NCBI RefSeq assembly: GCF_901000735.1
Contig: NC_081542.1
Span: 46,664,238 to 46,728,237, forward strand
Direction of reading: 5' to 3'
Origin: Corylus avellana
Lineage: Eukaryota; Streptophyta; Magnoliopsida; Fagales; Betulaceae
DNA length: 64,000 nt
Position 1 is the first letter of the stretch. Each line of letters begins with the position of its first letter. Of the stretch, positions 41,001 to 58,020 are shown one piece after another. Below the pieces are notes generated by a model. The model ran no database searches. It saw only the letters and a list, made by a program, of their open reading frames with translations, and was not told where the DNA came from. A program made the translations under genes and the position numbers.

Positions 41001-42320
41001 AAAATGGCAATTATTGTCACGACAAAATTTATTTATTGAAAGTAAATTTGTTGTAGCATCAGGACAATGTAAGATATTTTTAAGATGTAGGAGTTGATTT
41101 GAGCGAAGAAAAGAGGAAGAGCCAGTGTGGGAGATACCAAGTCCATTACCATTACCTACTGCTACTGTCTCATTACCCTGATATGGTTGCTGCAGAGTTA
41201 GATTTTCCAAGTCATTAGTGATGTGAGTATTGGCTCCACTGTCAGCAAGCCATTCATCTTCATCTTGTAGATCGTTGGATTGGGAAACCATTGCAGCAAG
41301 TTCAGATGGTGGATGTCGTCCTTGGAATGAATAATCCATGCGATGAAAGCAGTCCAATGCTTGATGATTGGAGCGGCCACATATCTGACAAAGAGGTTTG
41401 TTGGATGAGAGGATGCCAGGTTGAGAATTTCTCCTTGTAGTGTAGTTATTTCTCCTTGGAGTGTAGTTGTTGGGAGAATTGCTTCCAGTAATAGTTTTTC
41501 CTTGGGAGAAAGCAGGGGTTGGGAGTATACCAGGAGATCCGTTGAAAGTCTTCTTTGAGGGATAGGAATTTCTGTAATTGGAGAAATGTTTCCTTTGGTT
41601 GTTGAATCTCTGTTTGTAACCTGGCTTCTGAGCAGTCATGGCAAAGGATTGTGGTTCATCAATGGCAGCCTGATGTTCAATGAGTTGCTCGTGTCCAAGT
41701 AATTCAGACTGAAATTCTTCAAGAGACATAGTGGTATTCTTTGTTATCATGGAGTAGGTCATGACAAAAGAATTGTAGGTGGAGCTTAATCCACCAATGA
41801 TGTAGGATACAAGGTCATCATCGGTGATGGGGCTGCCGGCGATAGCTAGCTGGTCAGCCAAGGATTTTGCACTTCGAATAAAGGTAACACATGGATTATT
41901 ACCTTGTCTAAGAGTCTGAAGTTGGCGTCTCAATTGAGTGACGTGAGACCTTGATGGAGAAGCATAACGAGTGGCAAGGGTTTTCCATACTTGATTGGAG
42001 GTTTTACACCCATAAATAGTAGGCACAAGTGGAGCAGTTAAGGTTGCAATGAACCAACTGAGAATACATTGGTCTTTCTTTTCCCAGAGAATATATTCTG
42101 GATTTGGGACATCAGGAGTAGTTTTGTCCGGAGAAGATGGAATAAGCTTTGGTGGGCATGGCTCAGAGCCATCAACAATGCCCATCAAGCCGTTAGTTTT
42201 GAGGATGGGCTTAAATTGAAATACCCATCCGAGATAGTTGCTGTCATCGAGCTTGGATTGACAGAGATGCGCAATGTTTGGCATTGTAAAGGATAGAGCG
42301 GCGTCGCTGGATTGCGTCAT
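37997..42320 (-). pseudogene. copia gag-pol, interrupted by one frameshift
   Basis: The gag start is taken as the ATG at 42318-42320, after the leader. The first frame (to 40689) carries a gag domain, a CCHC zinc knuckle (CQICGRSNHQALDC), the protease DSGA motif and the GAG-pre-integrase motif, and stops at 40689. The second frame (40663 to 37997) carries the integrase core, reverse transcriptase with YVDDIIVTG and RNase H (DWAGDPLDRRSTTGYC). The break lies at a seven-T run (40703-40709, plus strand), a typical slippage or sequencing-error site. Otherwise no stops are seen, so the element is recent and may be only one base from an open polyprotein; whether the break is real cannot be told here. 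Confidence 0.93.
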
Positions 42321-42623
42321 GAATGCAGTATCAAGGACACGGCAAGGAGATGTGGCTATGATTTGGTGCGGCAAGGAGAAGAACAGCAATGAGGCTGTAA
42401 TTTGGTGCAGCAAGAAGAAAGAAAGTAGGTGCGGCAATCTGGTGCAGTGCGGCAATGTTGGTGCAGTACAACAGGTGCGGCAAGAGAAAAGGTGATCTGA
42501 GGGCAGCAAGAAGAGCTGCGAATTTGCCTGGAGAAGAAGCTGATTCCGTTGAAGAAGGCCCAAAAATTTGAGAGGGTCAAGGATCTTATTGAGAGGGGTA
42601 TGAACCGTAAGGCTCTGATACCA

Positions 42624-42877
42624 TGAAAGAAAGCAAAGAAAATTGCTTTTGGCGGAATGAAGTCTCAGCTTCGTTCTCATTATATATATAGGCAAAGAGT
42701 TACAATTGTAATCAAGTTTGACAAACCCAAACTTGATACAAACTAGGAGACCTAATTCAATACAAATAAGTAAAACAAATACAACTAGAACACTAAAGAG
42801 AAGAGATAAGAACAACTATAAGGATAATACTAAAAGATAAGAACAACTATAAAACAGACTCTATTGGTTCCTTAACA
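42624..42877 (-). repeat. 5' LTR of the copia element (254 bp)
   Basis: Same length and ends as the other LTR with one base difference. It abuts TNL coding sequence at 42878. Confidence 0.95.
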
Positions 42878-43641
42878 AGAATATCTATTTCACACCACTT
42901 TCTATTTGAATTCTCGTTACGATAGCTGAACCAATCTGGAATCTTATTTCCCGGAAATATAATGCCACCAAAGTAGTCCTTCAGATGTTCCTATTAAATG
43001 AATATCATGAATTTTCAGCAATATAATCTATAAACCAAGGCACACAAACGCGTATAAAATAGTGAGAGAGAGAGAGAGACACACACCTCATCCAACAAAG
43101 GATTTGCCTCAGGATTCCCTATATTCACAAGCATTTTGTAGCATCTAGACAAGTCAATCAAATCTAATGCTCGTAACTCGCTTGTATTGAACTGAAATTT
43201 TTTTGATACTTCTGGAAAACTTTCCAATGAAACGCATCCACTAGCTCTTATACTTTCTATATTTGGTGGAAGTTCTAGAACTTCTTGAAGTTGCTTGCAA
43301 TCATTCAATAGAAGGCTCCTCAATCTAACAAAGCTTTTGATGCATGTAGGAAGACTGACAATATCACTCCCAGATAGATTTAATCGTTCCAAAGCAGAAA
43401 AGCAATCAAGTATGTCAAGGAAATCTGATTTTGATAAGTGCATACAGTTGTCAAGATCCAAATCCCTCAGTGCTGGAAACACTGTTGAGGAACAACCATT
43501 GTCTAAATTGCTTGCATTTGTTGGAGGTGCATTTGTTGGAGGTAGCAACGACAGTAATTCTGTACTTGATGAAATTTCAGATTCCTTTATGGACACAATT
43601 GAGGGCAAGGATTGTCTTTCATCCCTCACCTTAGTTGGAAG
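42878..43641 (-). pseudogene. TNL disease-resistance gene fragment (LRR end and post-LRR domain)
   Basis: Minus-strand exon 43641-43087 encodes leucine-rich repeats (FPALRDLDLDNCMHLSKSDF; LERLNLSGSDIVSLPTCIKS), ending at a GT donor. The next exon starts at 42990 (acceptor aatag) and encodes HLKDYFGGIIFPGNKIPDWF, the start of the C-JID/post-LRR domain typical of TIR-NBS-LRR proteins. It is cut at 42878 by the copia LTR on one side and at 43641 by the N gap on the other. TNLs are intracellular immune receptors; TIR and NB-ARC parts are not in the window. Whether an intact gene exists in the true chromosome depends on the assembly here. Confidence 0.88.
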
Positions 43642-43741
43642 NNNNNNNNNNNNNNNNNNNNNNNNNNNNNNNNNNNNNNNNNNNNNNNNNNNNNNNNNNN
43701 NNNNNNNNNNNNNNNNNNNNNNNNNNNNNNNNNNNNNNNNN
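43642..43741. other. Assembly gap of exactly 100 N
   Basis: A placeholder between the TNL fragment and the second copy of the CRK segment; true length and adjacency are unknown. Confidence 0.99.
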
Positions 43742-48742
<5,001 letters not shown>

Positions 48743-48928
48743 TGCGTAGTGCGTAAAATGGCAACGTTTAGGCCTTGAAAATTAATATAAGAGGCTTTTT
48801 ATTGAGAAGGGTGAGGCGGTGAGGTAGTGGGCTGACTTTTAGGTTTGTGTTGGTGCATTTTCGAATTGAAAAATCTAATGTTGAATTCAAACATTCAACC
48901 TTATCTAATTACATACTTAAATATTTCT
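48743..48928 (-). promoter_or_regulatory. CRK-C upstream region with TATA-like site
   Basis: The TATA-like cttatattaa found upstream of CRK-A recurs here (plus-strand ttaatataag, 48782-48791), followed upstream by the same gaggcggtgaggtagt block. The core promoter is therefore shared by the two intact CRKs. The transcription start is not known. Confidence 0.35.
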
Positions 48929-49035
48929 TCTCCTCGAGCTAGTTGGAAGGATCCTCCCCTCTCTGTTTGTCTCTTGTAGTTTGTTGTTTTGTTGTTTGGT
49001 TTCTTGCAATGTACTTATAAAAAAAAAAAAAAATG
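48929..49035 (+). mobile_element. Short retroposon with poly-A tail
   Basis: About 107 bases (ctcgagctagttggaagg..tgtacttata, then 14 A) interrupt the CRK upstream block between copies of AATATTTCT (48920-48928 and 49036-49044). The CRK-A equivalent near 15170 reads acttaaatatttctacattg without it. Confidence 0.65.
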
Positions 49036-49255
49036 AATATTTCTACATTGACTGAGTGGTAGAGTATTAGTTATGCACGCGGTTTGATCGAGACACAAGT
49101 TGTAGAGGACAAGCTCACGAAGTCCATGGACATGTTACTGTCTTTGTGCGCAAACGCGCATTCTTAGTTGTTTGTGTAAATGCATGTTTACAATTTAATT
49201 AGTATGTGTTTTCCTCTTAATGACATGCAGATTAGTGCTAATTAGATGTCCCACC

Positions 49256-49413
49256 GGAATTAGGATTCTCTCTATTTCATTTGAATTGGATAACATCTAG
49301 TTAGTTTTAATGGAGGGGTATTTTTGTCTCAAAAATGAAAAGACAAAAATACTCCTCTATTATAACTAACTGAATATTATCCAGTTCATTTGAACTGGAG
49401 AAAATCCTGTTCC
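49256..49413. mobile_element. 158-bp MITE and adjacent relative
   Basis: Inverted ends (ggaattaggattctctct / ggaacaggattttctcca) enclose a core with an internal palindrome; TCCCACC flanks at 49249-49255 and 49415-49421. A second, shorter relative with the same core (ggataaagacaaaaatactc) follows at about 49431-49520. Confidence 0.6.
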
Positions 49414-49989
49414 ATCCCACCGTGAAACTTCCTTTTATTTTATTTAAACTGGATAAAGACAAAAATACTCCTTCACTACAACTAACTGAATATTATCCAG
49501 TTCATTTAAACTGAAGAAGATGTATTCCAAAAAGCAGTATCCACACGTATTATTAATTAGAAGAGTGAAAATATTCGGTTTCCAAATTTGTTAATTAGAC
49601 GGACATATGGACCTAATTCCCCATCATTTATCATATTAATGGAAACGCAAAGAGCAGGCCCCCATTTTATCTTCTGAGCTTTACAAATTACAATAACTAG
49701 CCTCCGCAGTTGATTCAACCTTCCACCAAGCTCTTTCATCATATCATTGCCACCATGATCTGCCTCTATGACGCTAGCTGCGCTTTTGTAAGAGTCGGAG
49801 ACGTCCGACTAGCTTGTGCCATGGCCTTAAATTACACGAGCCAAGGAATAATGAAACCTCTTTTTATTTTTTTTATTTTTGTGGAGGATATTTTTGCCAT
49901 TAGAGAACGTTGACAAGTTTTAATAATTTAAGGAAATTAACCACACATTTTTGTCCCCTTTGTATCCAGTACCAACTAAACCTCTACTT

Positions 49990-50105
49990 GTCTCCAAGAG
50001 GTAGTTCAATTAGTTGGGACCACGCTTAATAAAGCGGAGGTCACTAGTTCAAATTCTCATTCCCTCTCTTATGCGGACATGTCAACCCAAAAAAAAAAAA
50101 AAACC
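49990..50105 (+). mobile_element. tRNA-derived SINE
   Basis: It starts near aagaggtagttcaattagtt (A-box-like), has a B-box-like aGTTCAAATTC, and ends in a 15-base A tail. TAAACCTCTA(C/G)TT flanks it at 49977-49989 and 50106-50118. A relative lies inverted at 63068-63178. Confidence 0.75.
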
Positions 50106-50224
50106 TAAACCTCTAGTTTCCCTCCAACTTCTCCCTGAAAACTAGAGAAAATTTTCCTTTTTCAATAAAGTTAGAGAGAGAAAACATTCGGATGCACAAG
50201 AATGAGGGGCAAGGTTGGTGGGGA

Positions 50225-50365
50225 TGGAAAGGGATCCTCCCTATTTCAAATGAAATAGAGATGAGCCATTTAGGAAAAATGTGAGACATAATTGTCCTTA
50301 TCTTAAAAGATGGGAATAATATTGTTTCGACTTGTTCCACATTTTTGCCTAAATGACTCCTTTCC
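50225..50365. mobile_element. 141-bp MITE with 8-bp target duplication
   Basis: GGTGGGGA flanks it at 50217-50224 and 50366-50373, and the related spacer near 15718 has ggttggtggggacgtagacc uninterrupted. The ends share a weak inverted GGAAAGG. Confidence 0.65.
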
Positions 50366-50373
50366 GGTGGGGA

Positions 50374-52157
50374 CTGGGGAGGTAGACCTGGAGCAGTTGC
50401 AGGGAGGTAGATTATAAAGGACAATATTGTGATCAAATAGATTTTGTTTTATCGACTACAAAATAGTCGTTGTAGCTGCATACAAACAGGAACAACGAAT
50501 TTAATATACTACATGGTACAGACTACAGAACCATGTCCCAAAGTAGTTTAACATTTCAACACTCTTATTTAATTACCTGCTCTATTTTAGCTTCAAAAAA
50601 TATTAGTAGTTTTTAAATATGTGAGTTCTATCTTAAACCACGTAAACCTAACAAATTATTTGTTTATGAGGTATGTTATATATCATTATCTCAATTTTTT
50701 TTTTATTTAATAAATTTATTATTAAATTTTTGAATTCATTAGGTCTCACATAACTTCAATAATAAATTCACTCATTCACCTATATAAAAATAATTAAGAG
50801 AATAATTTTTATTATTTATCATTATCTAAAAGAAGAAATTACCAACTTTAGATACTTAAATATTTCTACATAATTGACTAAGGACTGGGGTTTTTCATGC
50901 ATGCTTTAAATAACGATCTGATTTTTCATCATGCATGCACGCGGTTTGATCGAGACAAAAGTGGTAGACGACAAGCCACGATTCCTAAATTTTTTTTAGG
51001 CAAAACCGCATTCTTAATTGTTTCTTTCAAATTCATTAATATTTCGTGTACTGTTCTTGAATACCTACTATATATAGTAGAATATTCATGTATTTAAATA
51101 TCAATTTAAAAATTAATTACCCAACCACCTTTAAGACTCCCTCAATGAAATCCCACCTCACTTGTGTAAGGATGAAGGTCTGGTTAAATAGGCATCAACC
51201 CACGTAGCAAAATTTGTGTCATTAGACCCGGCCTTCCTTTCCCTTGTGTGCTAGCTAGCTAGTCTGTTTTTTATAATTGTGTATTAAATTATTAATGCTA
51301 ATTCAATCCATTTCCAGATTTTCTATGCGTATGTATTCGAATATATTTAATAATTAATAGGAAATAGCACAAGAATATTTTGGTATCATCATTAATAATG
51401 AAGTATTTTCGTCACTAAAAGTGTTTAGTAGGACGAATTTAGATGGTCACTAGCGTGGCTCAACAAATTTATTCTTTATTGTAGTTAAAAAATCACTTCT
51501 TTTTCTTTTTTTTATTTGAGCAACTTATTTTTTTTAAAGTACTTACGTAATTAAGGCTCTCTATTTTAGCTATCTATTTTTACTATTCTATTTAAATATT
51601 ATTTTTTAAAAAAATAAAATAATATTTCTCTTTAAAAGAGAGAACGATAGAGATTTTTTGTTTTAATTTTTAATTTTTATACATTTGTTGAGTTAACGGA
51701 GCTCAATCCCCAAATATTTTTCCAATTTGCTAAGCTAGATGCAGTTCATTTTGATTCTATTTTAGAATTGTGACTAGCTAGCCAAATAACCCAAAAATTA
51801 TTTTGGCTAGCTGGTTGAGAATATATTCTCTATAGTATTAATTGGTACATTATTATTAATTAGCAACAACTTGTTCCGATGGTTAACAGTACGTACAGTA
51901 CTATTAGCGAGGACGAGTTGAAATTTTCTCACTCAAAGAGTTGGATTAATGGCGATGATCAAGAGTTTGCTCCTAAAAGTGTTACTAATTTTCTTATAAA
52001 CTAATGGGTTATTATTTTTTCTATTGAACAGTATAATGCATCTTACTGAACAAAATAATAAATTTGTGTATTATTAAAATAAATTGGTAATTAGCTTTAC
52101 ATGAAATACTGAATTTATATGTTAACCCAAAATGTTTTTTCACTAAAGAAAAAATAA
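50374..52157. other. Intergenic DNA; no gene seen
   Basis: 50400-50570 resembles the 3' flank of CRK-A, and 50580-51010 resembles CRK upstream DNA (tgcacgcggtttgatcgaga), so pieces of a further lost CRK unit are present. The rest is AT-rich without a supported coding region. Confidence 0.5.
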
Positions 52158-54273
52158 CTACGTAGAAGGGACGTCTCTATGGAGTTGGAGTTGCGAGCGG
52201 AGAAACTCAATTTGCTGCTCCATCTCTCTCTGCTTGGCTTCCATCTCTTGCTGCTGCTGTGTTTGTTGTCTCTTCATGGAGTTCACTTCCTCCTGCATCT
52301 CTTTACGCAATGAGCTTATTTTCTCTGCCTGTCTGTTGAGCTTTCTCTCTGCCTCCTCATACTTCAGCTTATACTCCAACTCGCCAGTGGATGAGGATGG
52401 CATCACAGCACCATCGTTACTCTCAGGCATAGGATGAGGTATAGGCCCTTGGATCTTCATTTTCACAATTAAATAAAGTGAAAGTTCGTGGTATAAGTTG
52501 TATAGTAAAATTCAAAAAGTAAATAACGATTTAACAAATTATTGCTGTGCAGAAATTGAATAAATTGCTTACCTCGTTAATTTCTTCATTAATGAGAGTA
52601 CTGACAAAAGATTCATCTTTCTTCTTGCGTGATTTATACAAGGAATTGAGCGTCATCCTAATCTGAGTGTACCTCGATATCATTTTAACCACAATTAAAA
52701 TTCATGACATACTACAGAAAAATATGTGACTTACCTTCTTGATCAACTTGTTCTTATTTGAAGCATTTCGGTTAGGCTTATCCTACAGAAAAATATTACA
52801 ATGTTAATGACTACTTCACCAAGAAAAACAATGCAGAAATAACATGATTTATTGAATTAATTATCGGTAATGTAAATTTATTTTATAATTATTATAAGTT
52901 TTGATATACTGTCTTATTGATAAATGAATAAAATTTTCAACCATTTCTCATTGAAAAAATGTTATATATCACAATATTGACATGACACTGCTAATGGTGG
53001 TAAAAAATTTACTAAAAGCTAATTCATACAAACTCATCTAATAAAGTGACATGTGTGATTTCATAGCAAATGTTTATCTGTTAATGGTGGATTGGCAATT
53101 TATGAAACAAGTACTCTTTGTATAGAAACAATCAAACAAAAATCAGTTAATATTAGCAACCAAAAACACTAGTCGCTAATACCCTCAAAATTCTCAATTA
53201 GCTAGTGAGCAGTCATGCCTTATTGCTAATATTCCTCTCGCCTACAATTTTTTGAAGAATTTCTCATCAAAATACCGAACTCTAAAATAAGAATAAAGCT
53301 ATTTAATAAACTCTTATACTACTTTTATATAACTATGATAATTTTGCCATGAAAATCAGCCTTTGAATTAACGAAGGGCTTATAACAAGAAAAAATCAAT
53401 GACTGATTTTTATTGTCACATTATCATATAAATTGTATAGCAGTAGCATGAGAGTATACTAAATAACATATATATCTCCTAAAATAATCATCATTGATAT
53501 TTGGTATTAAAAAATTGGGAAAAGTACACTTTACCCCGCCAAAGTTTGGGGCGATTTTCATTTCGACCACCAATGTTTCAATTTTTGTAATGCACGTCCC
53601 AAACTTGCAAATTTTTTTCAATTCGACCAATTTCATCAAAAAATTCTCATATTGCCCCTAATTTATTTATTTTTATTTTTTATAAAAAAATTAAAAAAAA
53701 AATATTCGGGGTGGTCGTAGCCACCACTTTGGCCAACTGGCCATTTTTGCAACCCCCAATTTTTTTTTTTTTATAAAAAATAAAAAAAGTAAAAAAATTA
53801 GGGGCAATATGAAAATTTTTGGATGAAATTGGTCGAATTAACAAAAATTTGCAAGTTTGGAGGGGTACATTGCAAAAATTGAAACACTGGTGGTCGAATT
53901 GAAAATCGCCACAAACTTTGAGGGGGTAAAGTATAATTTTTCCTAAAAAATTCAACTTCCTAACATTCTTAATTTTTATATCACATCAATAATTTTTTAT
54001 TACTATTTAAATAACAAAATTACAACATTTTTTTTTTCACTTTTTTATACCAAATATATATATTTTTTTCACATCAATTAATTTCTGCTACACTTAAAAA
54101 GCAAAAGGCCTTTGTCAACGCAGCCATACCTATACGTACTGCCATATCTTCCGTTGAAGTAAGTACATTTAATTATAGATGAAAATTATATTCAATTACC
54201 TCGTCAACAGCATCAGAAGAAACAGGACCTACTCGCAAGGAATTCAGTTCTATGCTTGGGCTTTCATTCGTAG
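52158..54273 (-). pseudogene. Degenerate TNPA-like (Transposase_24) gene, 3' exons
   Basis: Four phased exon-like segments on the minus strand: 54273-54200, 52782-52735, 52662-52573 and 52454-52158. They read ..VGPVSSDAVDE, DKPNRNASNKNKLIKK, NSLYKSRKKKDESFVSTLIN and a Gln/Glu-rich coiled coil (MKRQQTQQQQEMEAKQREME) to a stop at 52158. The KKD..FV motif and terminal coiled coil match the end of the intact protein at 17365-19318, and KNKLIKK fits its KNRSKL block, but the HTAGT-SF part and the whole N-terminal region are absent. A 427-bp MITE sits in the long intron. CACTA ends belonging to it were not found. Confidence 0.6.
53517..53943. mobile_element. 427-bp Mutator-type MITE
   Basis: Long inverted ends (gggaaaagtacactttaccc; inverted right end aaaaattatactttaccccc) with TAAAAAATT at 53508-53516 and 53944-53952 as 9-bp target duplication. 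Confidence 0.85.
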
Positions 54274-57258
54274 CTTCACATGAGATCAAAATTCAAAACC
54301 AGTCATGATCAACTCTAATTAATGAATCAACAAGTTAACTACATGTAAGAGCAGTTGACTTGGATATTATTTTTCTTATAATTTTTTATGTCTTATTTTA
54401 GATGATCAGAAACTAGAAGTTGCAGAACAAATGTCCTCGTCCAAACTCATCGTAGAGGCCTAGTTCCTGCTTATTTGAATGATTAGGGATCTCATTCCCA
54501 AAATTTTGTCTGTTACTTATGGAAGCATATGAATCTCATTCCCAAAATATATATATATTTTTAGAGAAAAAAAAAAAAAAAAGACCTTCGTTGCTGCAGC
54601 TGAATAGAAGAGAAGAAAAACTAAAACAGAGGAGACAAGATAAAACAGAGAAGAGAAGAATAGAAAAGAGGAGGGAGGAGAGAAAGAGAGAACGGAGAAC
54701 CGAGAAAGAGAGAGAAACAGAGGAGAAAAAGAGAAGGAAAGAAGAGGAAGAAAAATAAATAAAGATGTGGGGCTGAACTACGAGAGGGAGAGAGAAAACC
54801 GGAAGTGCTATTGGGGGAAGAAGCTGAAGAAGAAGAAGAAGAAGAAGAAATTAATGGGTTGTCCGTCTGGGAGAGAAAGGGAGAGAGGGAGGTAGTAAAA
54901 GAGGCAGATAAGCTCTCTCCGGCAAGGTAAGATTTCTCAGAATATCCATTCAATTTGAAGCTTGAATTTGTATTGAGAAATAAAAATGGGTTGATTTTGA
55001 AGATAGATGGGTTTGATTTGTTGAGAGTTTTGGTTTAATTTTGAAAGTGGTTCGGGGGTCTAGCACAGAAGAGAGAATTAACCGTACGAGAATGAGAGGG
55101 AGAGAAAAAGAAAGAAAATGAGAAAAAGAAGAGTAATGAAGAGGGCTAGAAAACCGGGAAGGGTGCAAGAGCTGAGAAAGTTTTGAGAAAGAGATGGAAG
55201 CAAGAGAGAAGAGGAGCTAGAGAATAGAAAGACAAAAGTGTGGAAGAACAGAAATGGTCATGTACGGTGTGGAAGAGAGGGAGAAGGGAGATGTAGGAAA
55301 GATAATGAAAATTTGACTCTTAGGCAGTTTATTATTTAAATAGCATGTATTTTGTTATTTTAGGTATTGCTATTTAATTATTTTGTTTTTTAGGAACAAG
55401 TCACGTAGTGATAATAGCTTAAAAGTGTCTATTTTCTCTATCAAAATAAGTTTTACCAAGCTTCATTTTATACAAATTCTTACATTTTATATTTAATTGT
55501 GAAATAGTATTTAATTATTAAATGTGAGCTTAAAATAATATTACAATGCAAGTTAATGCCTTTTTAGAAAAATAAAAGAATAAAAAAAAAAAAGAAAAGA
55601 AGAGCAAGCCAAAAAGTGCAAGACACGTGAGAAAAGAGAGAAAAATTGCACAAGAAAACAAAATAAAAGAAAAGCCATGCTCGTGGGTACCATGCGTGAT
55701 GTTCAACAAAAGAGAAAAATAAGAAGAACAAAAATCATTTAGCAAACGAGGCCCTTTTTCTCTCTTTTATCTATTGTTTTGATAATAACAATATTTTTCA
55801 TTTAAATTATGTGTAACTAAATACTTTAGTTAAGTCTCAATTGAAGTCCTAGTCATGTTTTCTTAAGGATTTCGATTTTCCTTGTTACAAACAATTTTTG
55901 TGATGTTTAATCGATTACTTTAAGGTTTTATTTCATTCTTCATGCTTGATCACCATTTACATTTGTTGTATGGAGATTGTCATATAGGTAAATTTAGATG
56001 ACCGAGTCTTATTCCTATACTAAGTGACGAAGGAACCAATTATGGGTTCTTGAGATTAATCAACATGAAAAACCATAATAGATACCATGTTCAAGGTTTT
56101 GTGTATTTATCTATTTCCATTTTCCATTGTTTTATGATTTCTTGAAGTGCAACTTAGTAAATACCATGCTAATACTTTGAGAATGAAAAGAATCAGAGTA
56201 GATATACATGCTTAACTCATTGTTTAAGAAAATCAATAGCATAAGGAGTAGATACCATGTCCTTAAATTGACAAACAGTGAGCATCTAAATCTAGTTTGT
56301 AGCATTGTGCAAGTCATTTGCTTTAAAGAAGATAATTAGTGGTGAATATCGAGCCCTTAACTTAATTTCTCATTATTTCAATTCTAGTTTCAAATCTGTT
56401 TTACGATTTTCTTTCACTAGTGCAATCTAGGTTGGTTATTCAAATATGTTATTTGTTTCATTTCATTTAGATAGAAGCTTTAATTAATAATCTTTAAACA
56501 CAATTAATTCAATCCTCGTGGAAATGATCTCTTATTTGCTATAATACTATTTATTTGATCTTGTGCACTTGTAAGTTAAAACATACAATTAAAGGCTTAT
56601 TATTTAGGCTGATATTTGTATTATACATAGCTTTAGCTTGAGGTAAGTAGAACTAATTGATCAAGGTTTTAGGAAAATAATACACCCAAATGCAGGATTT
56701 TTAAAATAAAAAGTTACTTTGAATAAAATGTATTTGGGTGTATATACATGTGCATATGTTTTATTATCATTGATTCTTAAAAGAAATGTGAAATTTTTAA
56801 ATAAATCGTGCAAATAGTGAGTCAAGCTATATTTTGATAAAAATTATGCATAGTGTGATTTTTGGTATACTGTTGACATCATGAGATTTATATGTGATAT
56901 TTTATAAATGTGAATTGTATGGTTGATCTGGAAAGGCATTGGCTTACCAGTATGATAGATGATATTTTTATGATGGAGTATAACACTAAGTTTTCTGGAT
57001 TTAGCTGTCTCGGAAAGGTTTTACTTTTAAATTATTTTTTAAAAGACTTCATTTTTGTCACTAAAATATCTTGTGTCTATTTGCTTTATTGCTTTACATA
57101 TTTTGGTGAATGAATTATTTATTGCCTCTTATTTGTTAATTCCACATTAATTGGTATTTGGAGTACTTGGCATAACGTTTTTCAAGCTTAAATCATGGCC
57201 GGTTAATCACCTTGAATGATGGGAGTTTATCCTTAACAAACTTTTCCACAAACACTTG
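54274..57258. other. Purine-rich tract and AT-rich DNA; no gene supported
   Basis: 54600-55300 is extremely GA-rich on the plus strand (gagagaaagagagaacgg type) with ctctctccggcaag/gtaagat at 54911-54930, which could be a leader exon with a donor site. Open frames here are low complexity and not called. From 55320 to 57258 no recognisable protein or repeat was found. Confidence 0.45.
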
Positions 57259-57490
57259 GGGCCTGTTTGGATTGCGTTTGATGAGCCTAAAAGTGCTTTT
57301 AATACTTAAAAAGTCTGTTTGAAGAAAAAAATACTCATTTGGTAAAAAAATTATAAGCGCTTTTAAGGGTCAAAAAAGCCTAAAAATGGCTAAAACATAC
57401 TTTTGACAAAAATTTAAAAATAAAGCTTTTGCCTAAAAGCTCATTTTGATTTAAAAGCTCTATTTCTTATACGCAATATCAAACAGGCTT
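57259..57490. mobile_element. ~230-bp MITE with GCCTGTTTG ends
   Basis: Begins ggggcctgtttggattgcg and ends cgcaatatcaaacaggctt, inverted copies of each other. It interrupts the CRK-flank sequence acaaacactt/attaagattgcgc known uninterrupted at 27800-27825. The target duplication could not be fixed; the ends are of the hAT-like MITE type common in plants. Confidence 0.6.
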
Positions 57491-57680
57491 TTAATAATTA
57501 AGATTGCGCATTTGGGGAGCGCAAATTCAGATTAGGCATCGTGGCTTCTCCTCTACCACTTCTGTCCCGATCAAGTTGCGTGTATTACTTCATTAGATTA
57601 TTATTCAAACCACGAGAAACCCCGGTCCTCATGAGTCATTCTAGAAATACTTAAGCATGCAAAGCGGGTATTTGTTTTTT

Positions 57681-58020
57681 TTAATATTCAAATATGGAAA
57701 CGGAAAAGAAAAAATTACAACATGAAAAATAGAATAAAAGAGGTGAACAATCCAAGCACAAAATAACCATAAATAAGACAAATAAATGACTCAACTCATC
57801 AAGAGAACAAGAGCAGCTAGACGAGATGTCATTTCTTTCGCACAGCCATCCTTCCTTTAATCATTCCTCTTTTCTCTATTATTATTATTATTATTTTTTT
57901 TTTCTAATTGAATAAGGGAAAAAAGGCTACAGGGAAAATCATTCCTGTTTAAACAACAAGAATGATAATTTATAATTATCATCTGTTCTATAACTCGACA
58001 GCGAGTTTATGTAAAGATCT
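57681..58020 (+). pseudogene. CRK remnant with large internal deletion
   Basis: After the retroposed block shared with 27996-28137, 57838-57870 holds cagccatccttcctttaatc (signal-peptide end of CRK-E) and 57980-58005 holds ttctataactcgacagcga (end of exon 1, FYNST), with DUF26 sequence between them deleted and partly replaced by T-rich filler. The 3' flank then matches that of CRK-E. Nothing translatable remains. Confidence 0.6.

Larger units (their letters stand above)
37774..42877 (-). mobile_element. Ty1/copia LTR retrotransposon, young, minus orientation
   Basis: Two 254-bp LTRs (37774-38027 and 42624-42877; TG..CA ends) differ at one visible base (cattgtata / cattatata). A 13-base primer site complementary to initiator tRNA-Met (TGGTATCAGAGCC on minus) adjoins the 5' LTR at 42611-42623, and a polypurine tract (38028-38041) adjoins the 3' LTR. 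Coding order is gag, protease, integrase, reverse transcriptase, RNase H, the copia order. The 5 bases outside the LTRs do not match (caaat versus agaat), and the flanks are two different genes, so this copy no longer sits in its original insertion context. Confidence 0.96.

Noticed and set aside
54519..54953. Glu/Lys/Arg-rich and, on the other strand, Ser/Leu/Phe-rich frames
   Set aside because: Both are readings of the same GA-rich tract; composition explains the open frames.
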